Of a DNA stretch of 50,049 bases, positions 1 through 9,087 are shown in pieces. Each line of letters begins with the position of its first letter. Positions within the stretch are counted from its first letter, which is position 1. The notes under the pieces are model-generated. The model saw only the letters and a list, made by a program, of their open reading frames with translations, was not told where the DNA came from and searched no databases. The position numbers and the translations under genes are program-made. Source of the DNA: an uncultured Agathobacter sp. (lineage in GTDB: Bacteria; Bacillota; Clostridia; Lachnospirales; Lachnospiraceae); contig CALWLL010000048.1 in assembly GCA_944381555.1 (NCBI GenBank), forward strand, positions 1 to 50,049, written 5' to 3'.

Positions 1-154
1 CTTGTGGTTTCAATCTTTATAAATATCACAACAAAAAACAACGGGCATTAAAAGCAGCATAAGATATCCAGCTAAATATTTATTACTGATTCCTATTTTA
101 AGATAGGTCTATTAAAGTGTTTCCAAAAATGAAAGAAATACGTTGGATATACCA

Positions 155-193
155 AAGAAGCTCCTGCCGTGCAATGCGCGGCAGGAGCTTCTT
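155..193 (-). terminator. Hairpin downstream of the cold-shock gene
   Basis: A perfect 15-bp inverted repeat (155-169 with 179-193) encloses a 9-nt loop. It lies about 50 bp past the stop codon of the cold-shock gene and is the likely intrinsic terminator. The T-rich tail is better on the plus strand than on the minus strand, so it may work in both directions. The rest of 1-244 shows no convincing coding frame. Confidence 0.6.
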
Positions 194-244
194 ATTTTAG
201 GGGGAGTTTTTTTACAGCCCCCTTTGTGTGCTGTATTCAAATAA

Positions 245-445
245 TTAAACGCGAGTTACATTTGCAGCCTGTGGTCCTTTATCGCCATCAACTACTTCAA
301 ATTCAACCTTTTCTCCATCTTTTAATTCTTTGAATCCGTCCATATTCAATGCTGAGAAATGAACGAACACTTCGTTTCCGGTTTCATCGGAGATGAATCC
401 ATAACCTTTTTTTGCATTAAACCACTTAACTGTTCCCTGCTGCAT
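245..445 (-). CDS. Cold-shock protein, CspA family
   Basis: A 66-residue single cold-shock domain, the usual length for the family. Such proteins bind single-stranded RNA and DNA and act as RNA chaperones in the cytoplasm. Both nucleic-acid motifs are visible: RNP1 as KGYGFI and RNP2 as VFVHF, preceded by the typical GTVKWFN strand. An in-frame TTG two codons upstream (451) is possible, but the ATG at 445 sits about 10 nt after a perfect AGGAGG and is preferred. The gene is single, with its own promoter (504-532) and a roughly 50-nt leader that contains a small inverted repeat (479-494, CGAG/CTCG). Cold-shock leaders often have regulatory folding, but that is not shown here. Confidence 0.95.
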   Translation of the reverse strand: MQQGTVKWFNAKKGYGFISDETGNEVFVHFSALNMDGFKELKDGEKVEFEVVDGDKGPQAANVTRV

Positions 446-503
446 AACCAAAAATCCTCCTAAAATGTAAAACCTATACGAGCTATATTACTCGCTTGTT
501 TAA

Positions 504-532
504 ACATTAGCACATATGACGAATTATGTCAA
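504..532 (-). promoter_or_regulatory. Sigma-A promoter of the cold-shock gene
   Basis: On the minus strand TTGACA (527-532) is followed after 17 bp by TAATGT (504-509). The predicted start is near 497, giving a leader of about 50 nt before the AGGAGG. Confidence 0.7.
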
Positions 533-567
533 ACGTTTTTCAGCTTTTCTGTTAAATCTTTACAAAA

Positions 568-1389
568 TTATTTTTTTAGATTTACATCCATCTGCGGGAA
601 TGGGATTTCGATACCATTTTTGTCAAATTCCAGCTTGATATTCTCTGTAATACGCCATTTTGCAGCCCAGTAATCATCACTCTTTACCCATAAGCGCACT
701 CCCATTGTAATGCTGCTGTCTCCAAGCAAAGAGACAAACACATTCGCTTCTTCCGTTTCCAGACGCGCTTCATCATTCATAATCACATCCGATAATACAG
801 CTTTGACTTTGGAAATATCGCTGTCATATGCTACACCAACCTCAATATCCACACGGCGTTTATCCATTGCAGACGCATTGATAATACTGCTGTTTGACAA
901 AGTCCCGTTTGGAATTAAAATAGCCTTGTTGTCCGGTGTCAACAGCTTGGTATAAAAAATAGTGATTTCTTTTACCGTTCCCTCCATGCCGTCACTGTTT
1001 TCCACAATATAGTCTCCTACCACAAATGGTTTTAAAAGGAGAATGAGCACGCCTCCCGCAAAATTTGATAAACTGCCCTGCAATGCAAGACCTACGGTTA
1101 CACCGGCTGAACCAAGCACTGCTACAACGGAGCCTGCCGTTACACCAAACTGAGACAGTATGATCATAACTAATACAAAATACAATACATACTTAACAAG
1201 CGAACTAAGGAAGGATGCCACCCCCTGTTCTACATTTGCTCTTGTCATTAGCTTTCTTAGGAATTTTACAAACATTCCTATCAGTTTCATTCCTATGATT
1301 AGAAATATTGCCGCACCAATTACATCTATCAGAAAATCAAGGATCACCGGCAAGGCTCCATCCAGATAAGTCTTAACTGTTTCATTCAT
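568..1389 (-). CDS. mscS: Small-conductance mechanosensitive channel, MscS family
   Basis: A 273-residue integral membrane channel of the MscS family, which opens under membrane tension to release solutes during hypo-osmotic shock. The start MNETVKTY at 1389 is chosen because it follows TTAGGAGGTTTTTT; an upstream extension to 1476 lacks a ribosome site. There are two N-terminal hydrophobic helices and then the glycine/alanine-rich pore helix (GSAGVTVGLALQGSLSNFAGG). A soluble beta domain follows (GDYIV, EGTVKEITIFYT, IPNG) and ends in the MscS alpha/beta fold. The length matches E. coli MscS (286 residues). It lies downstream of serA but has its own candidate promoter at 1489-1517. Confidence 0.93.
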   Translation of the reverse strand: MNETVKTYLDGALPVILDFLIDVIGAAIFLIIGMKLIGMFVKFLRKLMTRANVEQGVASFLSSLVKYVLYFVLVMIILSQFGVTAGSVVAVLGSAGVTVGLALQGSLSNFAGGVLILLLKPFVVGDYIVENSDGMEGTVKEITIFYTKLLTPDNKAILIPNGTLSNSSIINASAMDKRRVDIEVGVAYDSDISKVKAVLSDVIMNDEARLETEEANVFVSLLGDSSITMGVRLWVKSDDYWAAKWRITENIKLEFDKNGIEIPFPQMDVNLKK

Positions 1390-1488
1390 AAAAAACCTCC
1401 TAATTTTGCTGCATTTGGTGTATATCCATTTTGCATTATGAACATGCATTTTTGGAAACACACAAATTCCATACATAGTATATGAAAT

Positions 1489-1517
1489 ATTCTACAGCGA
1501 ATCAGGAGGTTCTTCAA
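1489..1517 (-). promoter_or_regulatory. Candidate promoter of mscS
   Basis: Minus-strand TTGAAG (1512-1517), 17 bp, TAGAAT (1489-1494), lying between the serA stop and mscS. The predicted leader is about 93 nt. No clear terminator was found after serA, so some read-through is also possible. Confidence 0.5.
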
Positions 1518-1543
1518 GTTTCAGTTTGAAAATACTCTTAATT

Positions 1544-2707
1544 TTATTTAATCTTTCTTACGCGTAAAACACCGTCTATCTGGCGCAGTTTATCAAGGAC
1601 TTCTTCCGTAACCTGAGTATCTACATCAATCAGGGAATATGCATAATCACCTTTTGCCTTGTTGGTCATATCGGAGACATTTATGTCGGAATCTCCTAAA
1701 ATGGTTGCATACTGGCTAATCATGCCCTTTACATTCTTATGCAGAATACCAATTCTGCCGGCGCTCATACATGCTCCCATGCTGCAATCCGGGTAATTTA
1801 CGGAATGTACGATATTACCGTTTTCCAGATAGTCCCGGAGTTCACGCACCGCCATGATTGCACAGTTATCCTCTGATTCAGCAGTTGAAGCTCCCAAATG
1901 AGGAGTCACAATACATCCCTTAGCACCGACAACCGTAGGATTTGCAAAGTCTGTTACATACTGCTTTACTTTGCCTTCCGCTAACGCTGCCACCATTGCG
2001 TCTTCGTCTACAAGCAAATCTCTTGCGAAGTTTAACACGACTGCATTGGATTTCATTTTTGCAATTGCCTCTGCATTTATCATTTTTCTGGTAGAATCCA
2101 GAAGCGGAACATGAATAGAGATAAAATCACATTCTCTGTAAATATCATCAACATTGCTGATGTGCTTTACCGTACCGGATAAGCTCCACGCTGCGTTGAC
2201 GGATATATATGGATCATAGCCGTATACCTCCATTCCAAGATGGGTAGCTGCGTTTGCGACTAAAACACCGATAGCACCAAGACCGATAACTCCAAGCTTC
2301 TTACCTGAAATTTCGGTTCCTGCAAAGTTCTTCTTCTCTTTTTCCGCTGCTTTTGCAATATTCTCATCATCTTTGTTGGCAAGACACCATTCAATGCCGC
2401 CAACCAAATCACGCGATGCATACAGCATTGCTGCAATTACCAATTCTTTTACGCCGTTAGCATTAGCTCCCGGTGTATTAAATACTACGATTCCTTTTTC
2501 TGCGCATACATCCAAAGGAATATTATTTACGCCCGCTCCGGCTCTTGCTACTGCAAGAACCTTCTCTCCAAGCTCCATATCATGCATGGCAGCACTTCTT
2601 ACAAGAGCGCAGTCTGCGTCAAGAATGCTATCTGTTTTTGTATATTCATCTGAAAATAATTTCAGGCCTACATCTGCGATTGGGTTTAAGCAATTATATT
2701 TATACAT
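1544..2707 (-). CDS. serA: D-3-phosphoglycerate dehydrogenase
   Basis: A 387-residue NAD-dependent 2-hydroxyacid dehydrogenase that converts 3-phosphoglycerate to 3-phosphohydroxypyruvate, the first step of serine synthesis. The substrate-binding RAGAGVNNI, the Rossmann motif GLGAIG in the middle, and the catalytic histidine region TPHLGASTAESEDNCA are all present. The last 75 or so residues form an ACT domain, the usual place for serine feedback. It starts 14 bp after serC and has a GGAGG site, so the two serine enzymes are co-transcribed. The next enzyme, serB, is not in the window. Confidence 0.95.
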   Translation of the reverse strand: MYKYNCLNPIADVGLKLFSDEYTKTDSILDADCALVRSAAMHDMELGEKVLAVARAGAGVNNIPLDVCAEKGIVVFNTPGANANGVKELVIAAMLYASRDLVGGIEWCLANKDDENIAKAAEKEKKNFAGTEISGKKLGVIGLGAIGVLVANAATHLGMEVYGYDPYISVNAAWSLSGTVKHISNVDDIYRECDFISIHVPLLDSTRKMINAEAIAKMKSNAVVLNFARDLLVDEDAMVAALAEGKVKQYVTDFANPTVVGAKGCIVTPHLGASTAESEDNCAIMAVRELRDYLENGNIVHSVNYPDCSMGACMSAGRIGILHKNVKGMISQYATILGDSDINVSDMTNKAKGDYAYSLIDVDTQVTEEVLDKLRQIDGVLRVRKIK

Positions 2708-2721
2708 ATGATTCCTCCGGT

Positions 2722-3804
2722 CTATCTGTTTTTCTCTTCAAATTCCTTCATAAATGCAACCAGCTTCTCTACGCCTTCTTTTGGCATAGCATTGTAAATA
2801 GATGCACGCATACCGCCAACACTGCGGTGCCCTTTCAGGTTTTCAAATCCGGCAGCTTTCGCTTCTTTTACAAATTTTGCGTCCAGTTCATCATTACCGG
2901 TTACAAACGGCACATTCATAAGAGAACGGTCTTTTGATGCAACCGTTCCTTTGAACATCTTGCTTTCATCTAAGAAATCATAGAGAATCTTAGCCTTTTC
3001 TTCGTTCTTCTGTTTCATTACTTCAAGACCGCCCATCTTCTTAAGCCATTTGAATACTTTGCCGCAGATATAGATACCATAACAAGGCGGTGTATTATAC
3101 AAAGAGTCATTATCAGCCTGCGTTTTGTACTTTAACATTGTCGGTGTGCCAGGCAACACATCATCTGTAATTAAATCCTCACGGATAATCGCAATGACTA
3201 CCCCCGCCGGGCCGATGTTTTTCTGTACGCCGCCGTAGATGACCGCATATCTGGATACATCTACCGGTTCAGATAAGAAGCAGGAGGATACGTCTGCTAC
3301 AAGGTCTTTGCCCTTTGTATCCGGCAATTCCTTAAACTTTGTACCGTAAATGGTATTATTCTCACATATATATACATAATCCATATCCTCTGTGATTGGT
3401 AAATCGCTGCAATCCGGAATATAAGAAAATGTCTTGTCTGCGGAAGAAGCCAGTTCTACTGCTTCTCCGTAAATTTTAGCTTCCTGATACGCTTTCTTCG
3501 CCCACTGGCCGGTAATGATGTAACCAGCTTTGCGGTTTTTCATAAGGTTCATTGGTATGGCAGCAAACTGCTGTGAAGCACCGCCCTGTAAAAACAACAC
3601 CTTATAGTTATCAGGAATATTCATGAGGTCTCTTAAATCAGCTTCTGCTTCTTTGATGATTTCATCAAAAACTTTCGAGCGGTGACTCATCTCCATTACC
3701 GACATTCCGCAACCTCTGTAATCCATCATCTCTTCCGCAGCTTCACGCAATACTTCCTCCGGTAAAACTGCCGGTCCTGCTGAGAAATTATACACTCTGC
3801 TCAT
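2722..3804 (-). CDS. serC: Phosphoserine aminotransferase
   Basis: A 360-residue PLP enzyme of class V that transaminates 3-phosphohydroxypyruvate with glutamate to give phosphoserine. The N-terminus YNFSAGPAVLPEEVL is diagnostic. GGVQKNIGPAG carries the PLP lysine, and the C-terminus has the substrate loop GHRSVGGMRASIYNA. The length is typical. The gene has its own strong AGGAGG and sits 88 bp after ilvB. It is tightly coupled to serA, so serine and branched-chain amino-acid synthesis appear to share one transcript. Confidence 0.96.
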   Translation of the reverse strand: MSRVYNFSAGPAVLPEEVLREAAEEMMDYRGCGMSVMEMSHRSKVFDEIIKEAEADLRDLMNIPDNYKVLFLQGGASQQFAAIPMNLMKNRKAGYIITGQWAKKAYQEAKIYGEAVELASSADKTFSYIPDCSDLPITEDMDYVYICENNTIYGTKFKELPDTKGKDLVADVSSCFLSEPVDVSRYAVIYGGVQKNIGPAGVVIAIIREDLITDDVLPGTPTMLKYKTQADNDSLYNTPPCYGIYICGKVFKWLKKMGGLEVMKQKNEEKAKILYDFLDESKMFKGTVASKDRSLMNVPFVTGNDELDAKFVKEAKAAGFENLKGHRSVGGMRASIYNAMPKEGVEKLVAFMKEFEEKNR

Positions 3805-3892
3805 TTCTAATTACCTCCTGTTTCCATTTTAATTTTTCATTTTTTCACTTTTTATTTTCAGGCAGAAACTGCCCTAAATATTTTCCCTGACT

Positions 3893-5563
3893 TTATTTCA
3901 AATCGCTTTCGTCAAATGCCTCGTTGATTGGACTTCCCGGCGGAACCATCGGCCAGACTTTATCATCCGAATCAATGATACAATCAATTACAAACGGCAC
4001 TTTACACTCTAATGCCTCTGCAAAGGCTTCTTCAAACTCTTTGCGGCTTGTAACACGTCTTGCCTCTGCTCCCATTGCTTCTGCCAGTTTCACAAAATCC
4101 ACACCATCATCCAAGAGCGTTGCAGAATAGTGGCGCTCGTAGAACAATGTCTGCCACTGACGAACCATTCCCAATACATGGTTATTCATAATCACTTCAA
4201 TAAGCGGAAGTTTCTGTCGGCTTGCTGTTGCTAACTCATTCATATTCATACGAAAACAGCCGTCGCCGGCAATGTTGATTACCTGTTTATCCGGATTTGC
4301 CATCTGTGCCCCGATGGCTGCGCCAAGTCCGTATCCCATTGTACCAAGACCTCCCGACGTAAGAAGTGTCCTTGGCTTTTTGTATTTAAAATACTGGGCT
4401 GCCCACATCTGATGCTGGCCCACCTCCGTAACCATAAGGGCGTCTCCCTTGGTCATCTCGTATATCTTCTCAATGATATACGGTCCGCTTAATCCTTCGC
4501 CGTTATAGGAAAGAGGATATTTCTCCTTATATTCAGCAATATGCGCCATCCAGTCCGGATGTTCATATTGCGGCAGTTGCTCATTTAAACGGCTTAATAC
4601 TTCTTTAACATCTCCAATTACCGAAGCATCCGCTATTACGTTTTTGTTAATCTCTGCCGGGTCTATATCAATATGAAGAATCTTCGCCTGACGCGCAAAC
4701 TTCTTCGGATTACCCAGCACACGGTCTGAAAAACGTGCGCCGATGGCAATCAGCAGATCACATTCGCTTACGCCAAGATTTGAGGTTTTGGTACCATGCA
4801 TACCAAGCATTCCTGTGTATCTGTCATCCGTACCGTCAAAAGCGCCTTTTCCCATCAAAGTATCGCACACCGGCGCGTCAACTAAGTCTACAAATCTGCG
4901 GAGTTCTTCGCTCGCTTCAGAGATGACTGCACCGCCGCCAACAAATATAAATGGTTTTTTAGCTTTGCGGATACGGCGGAGCGCATTCTCAATATCCTCA
5001 TCCCTAATTGTATGAGACACTCGTGCCGGAAATTCCGGTTTTAGCGGTTTATATTCGCATTTTGCAGCAGTTATATCTTTTGGAATATCCACAAGAACAG
5101 GACCAGGACGCCCTTTTCTTGCAATGGCAAATGCCCTTCGGATGGTATCCGCCAGATTGTATATATCTTTTACAATAAAGTTGTGTTTTGTAATTGGCGT
5201 GGTTATGCCTGCAATATCAATTTCCTGAAAACTATCCTTTCCAAGAAGCGGCAGGGTTACGTTACATGTGATTGCCACCACCGGTACGGAATCCATATAA
5301 GCAGTAGCAATCCCTGTTACAAGGTTTGTTGCCCCCGGTCCGCTGGTTGCGAAACACACGCCAACCTTTCCTGTACTTCTCGCATAGCCGTCCGCCGCAT
5401 GGGACGCCCCCTGCTCATGAGAAGTCAGTACATGCTTAATGTCATTTTGCTGATAGATTGCATCATAAACATTTAAAATTGAACCGCCCGGATAACCGAA
5501 TACGGTATCCACGCCCTGTTCCTTCAAACATTCGATAATGATTTGTGAACCTGTAAGCTGCAT
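3893..5563 (-). CDS. ilvB: Acetolactate synthase, large (catalytic) subunit
   Basis: A 556-residue TPP enzyme that condenses two pyruvates to acetolactate, or pyruvate with 2-ketobutyrate, for valine, leucine and isoleucine. The N-terminal pyrimidine domain contains the activating glutamate in HEQGASHAADGYARSTG. The middle FAD-binding domain is present, and the C-terminal TPP motif starts at GDGCFRMNMNELA and ends at MNN. It lies 53 bp after ilvD in the leuB-ilvD-ilvB-serC-serA operon. No small regulatory subunit (ilvN/ilvH) is adjacent. The ribosome site (AAAGG very close to the ATG) is weaker than those of its neighbours. Confidence 0.95.
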   Translation of the reverse strand: MQLTGSQIIIECLKEQGVDTVFGYPGGSILNVYDAIYQQNDIKHVLTSHEQGASHAADGYARSTGKVGVCFATSGPGATNLVTGIATAYMDSVPVVAITCNVTLPLLGKDSFQEIDIAGITTPITKHNFIVKDIYNLADTIRRAFAIARKGRPGPVLVDIPKDITAAKCEYKPLKPEFPARVSHTIRDEDIENALRRIRKAKKPFIFVGGGAVISEASEELRRFVDLVDAPVCDTLMGKGAFDGTDDRYTGMLGMHGTKTSNLGVSECDLLIAIGARFSDRVLGNPKKFARQAKILHIDIDPAEINKNVIADASVIGDVKEVLSRLNEQLPQYEHPDWMAHIAEYKEKYPLSYNGEGLSGPYIIEKIYEMTKGDALMVTEVGQHQMWAAQYFKYKKPRTLLTSGGLGTMGYGLGAAIGAQMANPDKQVINIAGDGCFRMNMNELATASRQKLPLIEVIMNNHVLGMVRQWQTLFYERHYSATLLDDGVDFVKLAEAMGAEARRVTSRKEFEEAFAEALECKVPFVIDCIIDSDDKVWPMVPPGSPINEAFDESDLK

Positions 5564-5616
5564 ATCCTTTAACTTAGAACTCCCTATTCAGGCAGTTTTA
5601 AATTCCTTTCTTTATA

Positions 5617-7281
5617 TTACTTAATCTCTAGTACAGCACCCCTGTTGCCGGATGTAACCATTGATGCATATCTTGCAAGGTAACCGGTTGTAACCTTTGG
5701 TTCGCGTGGCTGCCACTTTGCCCGGCGGGATTCTAACTCCTCCTGAGATAAGTCTACGTTCAAAGTCATGTTCGGAATGTCTATCTTTATGATATCGCCC
5801 TCTTCAATAAGTGCAATCGGACCTCCGACAGCAGCTTCCGGAGATACATGCCCGATGGAAGCACCGCGTGAGGCTCCTGAAAAACGTCCGTCTGTAATAA
5901 GCGCTACAGAACTTCCAAGTCCCATTCCTGCAATTGCAGAGGTTGGATTTAACATTTCACGCATACCCGGTCCGCCTTTTGGTCCTTCGTAACGGATAAC
6001 AACAACGTCACCGGCAACAATTTTACCACCCTTAATTGCAGCAATCGCATCTTCCTCACAGTCAAATACTCTTGCCGGACCTTCGTGAACCATCATTTCT
6101 TCTACAACAGCAGAACGTTTTACAACACTGCCGTCCGGTGCAAGATTACCCTTTAATACAGCCAGACCGCCTGTTTTGCTGTATGGACGGTCCATTGGAC
6201 GGATAACCTCAGGATTTTTATTTACTGCATTTGCGATGTTTTCCCCGATTGTTTTGCCTGTTACCGTCATACATTCTGTATTTAATAAGCCCGCGTCTGC
6301 AAGCTGTTTCATTACTGCGTATACTCCGCCTGCTTCGTTTAAGTCTTCCATGTATGTAGGACCTGCCGGTGCGAGATGGCAAAGATTCGGTGTTCTCTCA
6401 CTGATTGGATTTGCAAATTCTATATCAAAGTCAAACCCGATTTCATGCGCAATTGCCGGTAAATGAAGCATGGAGTTTGTAGAGCAGCCCAGTGCCATAT
6501 CTACTGTTAAAGCGTTAATAATCGCTTCTTTTGTCATAATGTCTCTTGGACGAATATTCTTGTTATACATATCCATAACCGCCATTCCTGCGTGTTTTGC
6601 AAGACGGATACGATCCGAGTAAACTGCCGGAATTGTTCCGTTGCCGCCAAGTCCCATACCAAGCGCCTCTGTCAGACAGTTCATGGAGTTGGCTGTGTAC
6701 ATACCGGAGCATGAGCCACAGGTTGGACACGCTTTTTCTTCGTACTCTTTTACATCTTCTTCTGTCATAATTCCCGCAGCATAAGAGCCAACTGCTTCAA
6801 ACATGGAGGAAAGACTTGTTTTACAGCCTTTCACCTTGCCTGCAAGCATTGGACCACCTGATACGAAAACAGTCGGTACATTGATACGGGCTGCTGCCAT
6901 AAGCAGTCCCGGTACGTTTTTGTCGCAGTTTGGAACCATAACCAGTGCATCAAACTGGTGTGCAAGCGCCATGCACTCGGTTGAGTCAGCGATTAAATCC
7001 CTTGTTACAAGAGAATATTTCATACCGATATGTCCCATTGCGATACCGTCGCATACTGCGATTGCAGGAAACACGACCGGTACTCCGCCCGCCTCTGCAA
7101 CTCCAAGTTTTACAGCATTTACAATCTTATCTAAATTCATATGTCCCGGTACGATTTCGTTATATGAGCTGACGATACCGACCATTGGTTTTTTCATTTC
7201 CTCTTCAGTAAACCCTAACGCATGAAAAAGGCTTCTGTGCGGAGCCTGCTGCATTCCTGTTTTTACGTTATCACTTCTCAT
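5617..7281 (-). CDS. ilvD: Dihydroxy-acid dehydratase
   Basis: A 554-residue iron-sulfur dehydratase that converts 2,3-dihydroxy-isovalerate and -methylvalerate to the 2-keto acids of the valine and isoleucine pathways. Cluster cysteines are visible in [19 protein letters not shown] and in [19 protein letters not shown]. The C-terminal signature [20 protein letters not shown] is intact. The length is normal. A GAGGAG site precedes the ATG. It is the second gene of the operon, between leuB (81 bp) and ilvB (53 bp). Confidence 0.97.
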   Translation of the reverse strand: MRSDNVKTGMQQAPHRSLFHALGFTEEEMKKPMVGIVSSYNEIVPGHMNLDKIVNAVKLGVAEAGGVPVVFPAIAVCDGIAMGHIGMKYSLVTRDLIADSTECMALAHQFDALVMVPNCDKNVPGLLMAAARINVPTVFVSGGPMLAGKVKGCKTSLSSMFEAVGSYAAGIMTEEDVKEYEEKACPTCGSCSGMYTANSMNCLTEALGMGLGGNGTIPAVYSDRIRLAKHAGMAVMDMYNKNIRPRDIMTKEAIINALTVDMALGCSTNSMLHLPAIAHEIGFDFDIEFANPISERTPNLCHLAPAGPTYMEDLNEAGGVYAVMKQLADAGLLNTECMTVTGKTIGENIANAVNKNPEVIRPMDRPYSKTGGLAVLKGNLAPDGSVVKRSAVVEEMMVHEGPARVFDCEEDAIAAIKGGKIVAGDVVVIRYEGPKGGPGMREMLNPTSAIAGMGLGSSVALITDGRFSGASRGASIGHVSPEAAVGGPIALIEEGDIIKIDIPNMTLNVDLSQEELESRRAKWQPREPKVTTGYLARYASMVTSGNRGAVLEIK

Positions 7282-7362
7282 ATGTTCTCCTCTCTTCCAA
7301 GCGCTTTTCGCCTTTTCTTTCTAGCTTACCCAAATTTGTGCTGTATTGCAAGCCCTATCTTT

Positions 7363-8463
7363 TCAGACTCGTTCTGCAATCAGACTTCCCATTTCTGCTG
7401 TGCCGACTTTTACAATCTTTTCTGTACTCTCACCATTCTGCGGCATAATATCACCGGTACGGTACCCTTCTTTTAATACCTGCTTTACAGCATCCTCCAC
7501 CGCATCCGCTTCTTTATCCAGGTCGAATGTATAACGAAGCATCATGGCCGCACTTAAAATCGTAGCAATTGGATTAGCAATTCCTAAGCCTGCAATATCC
7601 GGTGCAGAACCGCCGCTCGGCTCATAAAGTCCGAATTTGGTATCGTTTAGGCTGGCAGAGGACAACATTCCGATAGAGCCTGTTACCATGCTGGCTTCAT
7701 CCGATAAAATATCACCAAACATATTCTCTGTGAGAATGACGTCAAACTGCGCCGGGTTTTTTACAAGCTGCATTGCACAGTTGTCTACCAGCATATGCTC
7801 ATATGTGACCTCTGGATAATCCTTTGCCACCTCTTCTACCACTTTTCTCCAAAGTCTGGAAGAATCCAGTACATTCGCTTTATCTACAGAAGTAACCTTT
7901 TTTCTACGCTTCATTGCAATATCAAATCCGCGAACCGCAATCCTGCGAATTTCTTCTTCTGTATAAACAAGGGTATCACATGCGGTCAGACAACCGTTTA
8001 CTTCTTTTGTATATCTGTCGCCAAAGTATAATCCGCCTGTCAATTCTCTCATAATCATCATATCGAAACCATCGCCAATAATATCATCACGAAGCGGACA
8101 TGCGGCTTTTAATTCTTCATATAAGTATGCCGGTCTTAAATTCGCAAAAAGATTCAGCTCTTTACGAATCTTAAGTAATCCGGCTTCCGGACGAAGGTTT
8201 GGCGGAAGTTTATACCAGGGAGAGGTCTGGGTATTGCCTCCAATCGAGCCCATCAGTACAGCATCGCTTGCCTTTGCCGCCGCAACTGCCTCATCTGTAA
8301 GAGGAACTCCCACTGCATCAATCGAGCAGCCTCCCATTAAGATGTCTGTATATTCAAAAACATGACCATATTTTTCTCCAACTGCATCTAACACTTTCTG
8401 TGCTTCTGCTACGATTTCCGGACCAATTCCATCACCTGCAATAACACCAATTTTACAAATCAT
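7363..8463 (-). CDS. leuB: 3-isopropylmalate dehydrogenase
   Basis: A 366-residue NAD-dependent beta-decarboxylating dehydrogenase that makes 2-oxoisocaproate in leucine synthesis. It shows the N-terminal [14 protein letters not shown], the substrate arginines in [22 protein letters not shown], and the cofactor/metal region [27 protein letters not shown]. First gene of the operon, read from the promoter at 8514-8542. leuA, leuC and leuD are not in this window, so leucine genes are split. A short palindrome lies between the promoter and the start codon. Confidence 0.96.
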   Translation of the reverse strand: MICKIGVIAGDGIGPEIVAEAQKVLDAVGEKYGHVFEYTDILMGGCSIDAVGVPLTDEAVAAAKASDAVLMGSIGGNTQTSPWYKLPPNLRPEAGLLKIRKELNLFANLRPAYLYEELKAACPLRDDIIGDGFDMMIMRELTGGLYFGDRYTKEVNGCLTACDTLVYTEEEIRRIAVRGFDIAMKRRKKVTSVDKANVLDSSRLWRKVVEEVAKDYPEVTYEHMLVDNCAMQLVKNPAQFDVILTENMFGDILSDEASMVTGSIGMLSSASLNDTKFGLYEPSGGSAPDIAGLGIANPIATILSAAMMLRYTFDLDKEADAVEDAVKQVLKEGYRTGDIMPQNGESTEKIVKVGTAEMGSLIAERV

Positions 8464-8479
8464 AATCTTCTCTCTTTCC

Positions 8480-8492
8480 CGTACCGGGTACG
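8480..8492. promoter_or_regulatory. Palindrome in the leuB leader
   Basis: CGTACC-G-GGTACG, with 6-bp arms around one base, lies about 15-27 nt downstream of the predicted leuB start point and about 17 nt before the ATG. It could be an operator or a small hairpin near the ribosome site. The regulator is unknown. Confidence 0.45.
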
Positions 8493-8513
8493 TTATTAAA
8501 AGTCATTTATACT

Positions 8514-8542
8514 ATAATAATGCAACTGCATTTCTATTTCAA
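8514..8542 (-). promoter_or_regulatory. Promoter of the leuB-ilvD-ilvB-serC-serA operon
   Basis: Minus-strand TTGAAA (8537-8542), exactly 17 bp, TATTAT (8514-8519). The spacer contains TGCAACTGCA. It is divergent from the dtxR promoter, with about 65 bp between the two -35 boxes. The leader is too short for a T-box or leader peptide. Confidence 0.7.
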
Positions 8543-8606
8543 TATAACCAACCATTTTACTTTTTTATAAATTCCATAACTTTGTTTTATATCTCCAGTT
8601 TTACAA

Positions 8607-8635
8607 TTGATATTTCAAAAATGCTATGGTATACT
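8607..8635 (+). promoter_or_regulatory. Promoter of the DtxR-like regulator
   Basis: Plus-strand TTGATA (8607-8612), 17 bp, TATACT (8630-8635). A G-rich ribosome site (GGGGGG) follows before the ATG at 8670. Confidence 0.7.
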
Positions 8636-8669
8636 CAAATAACATAAATTTACTAATGGGGGGTTTTTT

Positions 8670-9032
8670 ATGCACTATAATGAATCGGCTGAGAATTATT
8701 TAGAAACAATACTGATGCTTAGCAAGACTTTACCGGTTGTCCGTGCCGTAGATATTGCAAATGAACTCGGTTTTAAAAAATCAAGCGTAAGCGTTGCAAT
8801 GAAACAGCTCCGCGAAAAGGGGCATATCGTAGTTTCGGACGCAGGATATATCACTCTGACCAAAAATGGACTTGCTATTGCAGAAATGGTATATGAGCGG
8901 CATGAAACAATTACAAAAATTCTCACATCTCTCGGCGTCCCGGAAGATATTGCTTCAAAAGATGCATGCCGGATTGAACATGTCATTAGCCCTGAGAGCT
9001 TTCAAGCATTGAAAAAACTTTTGAATGAATAA
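8670..9032 (+). CDS. Metal-dependent transcriptional repressor, DtxR/MntR family, short form
   Basis: A 120-residue regulator with an N-terminal winged helix (helix-turn-helix about residues 24-50, AVDIANELGFKKSSVSVAMK) and a short dimerization domain. The C-terminal SH3-like domain of DtxR is absent, as in MntR. Metal-ligand positions can be read against the family: Glu12, His78, Cys100, Glu103 and His104. The motif DACRIEHVIS is nearly the same as in DtxR, where the cysteine is an iron-site ligand; MntR has Glu there. The first ligand position is Asn9 instead of Met or Asp, which is unusual. Its targets are not adjacent, but zupT at 19.5 kb has a palindromic promoter. Fe or Mn sensing is inferred. 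Confidence 0.88.
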   Translation: MHYNESAENYLETILMLSKTLPVVRAVDIANELGFKKSSVSVAMKQLREKGHIVVSDAGYITLTKNGLAIAEMVYERHETITKILTSLGVPEDIASKDACRIEHVISPESFQALKKLLNE

Positions 9033-9035
9033 TAT

Positions 9036-9082
9036 AAAACACACCTGACGAAAAGCTGTTGCTTTTCCATCAGGTGTGTTTT
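9036..9082. terminator. Bidirectional terminator between the dtxR-like gene and the chemoreceptor
   Basis: A 13-bp outer stem (9036-9048 with 9070-9082) encloses an inner 7-bp stem (9050-9056 with 9061-9067). There are A and T tracts on both sides, and the two genes converge here. Confidence 0.85.
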
Positions 9083-9087
9083 TCATT

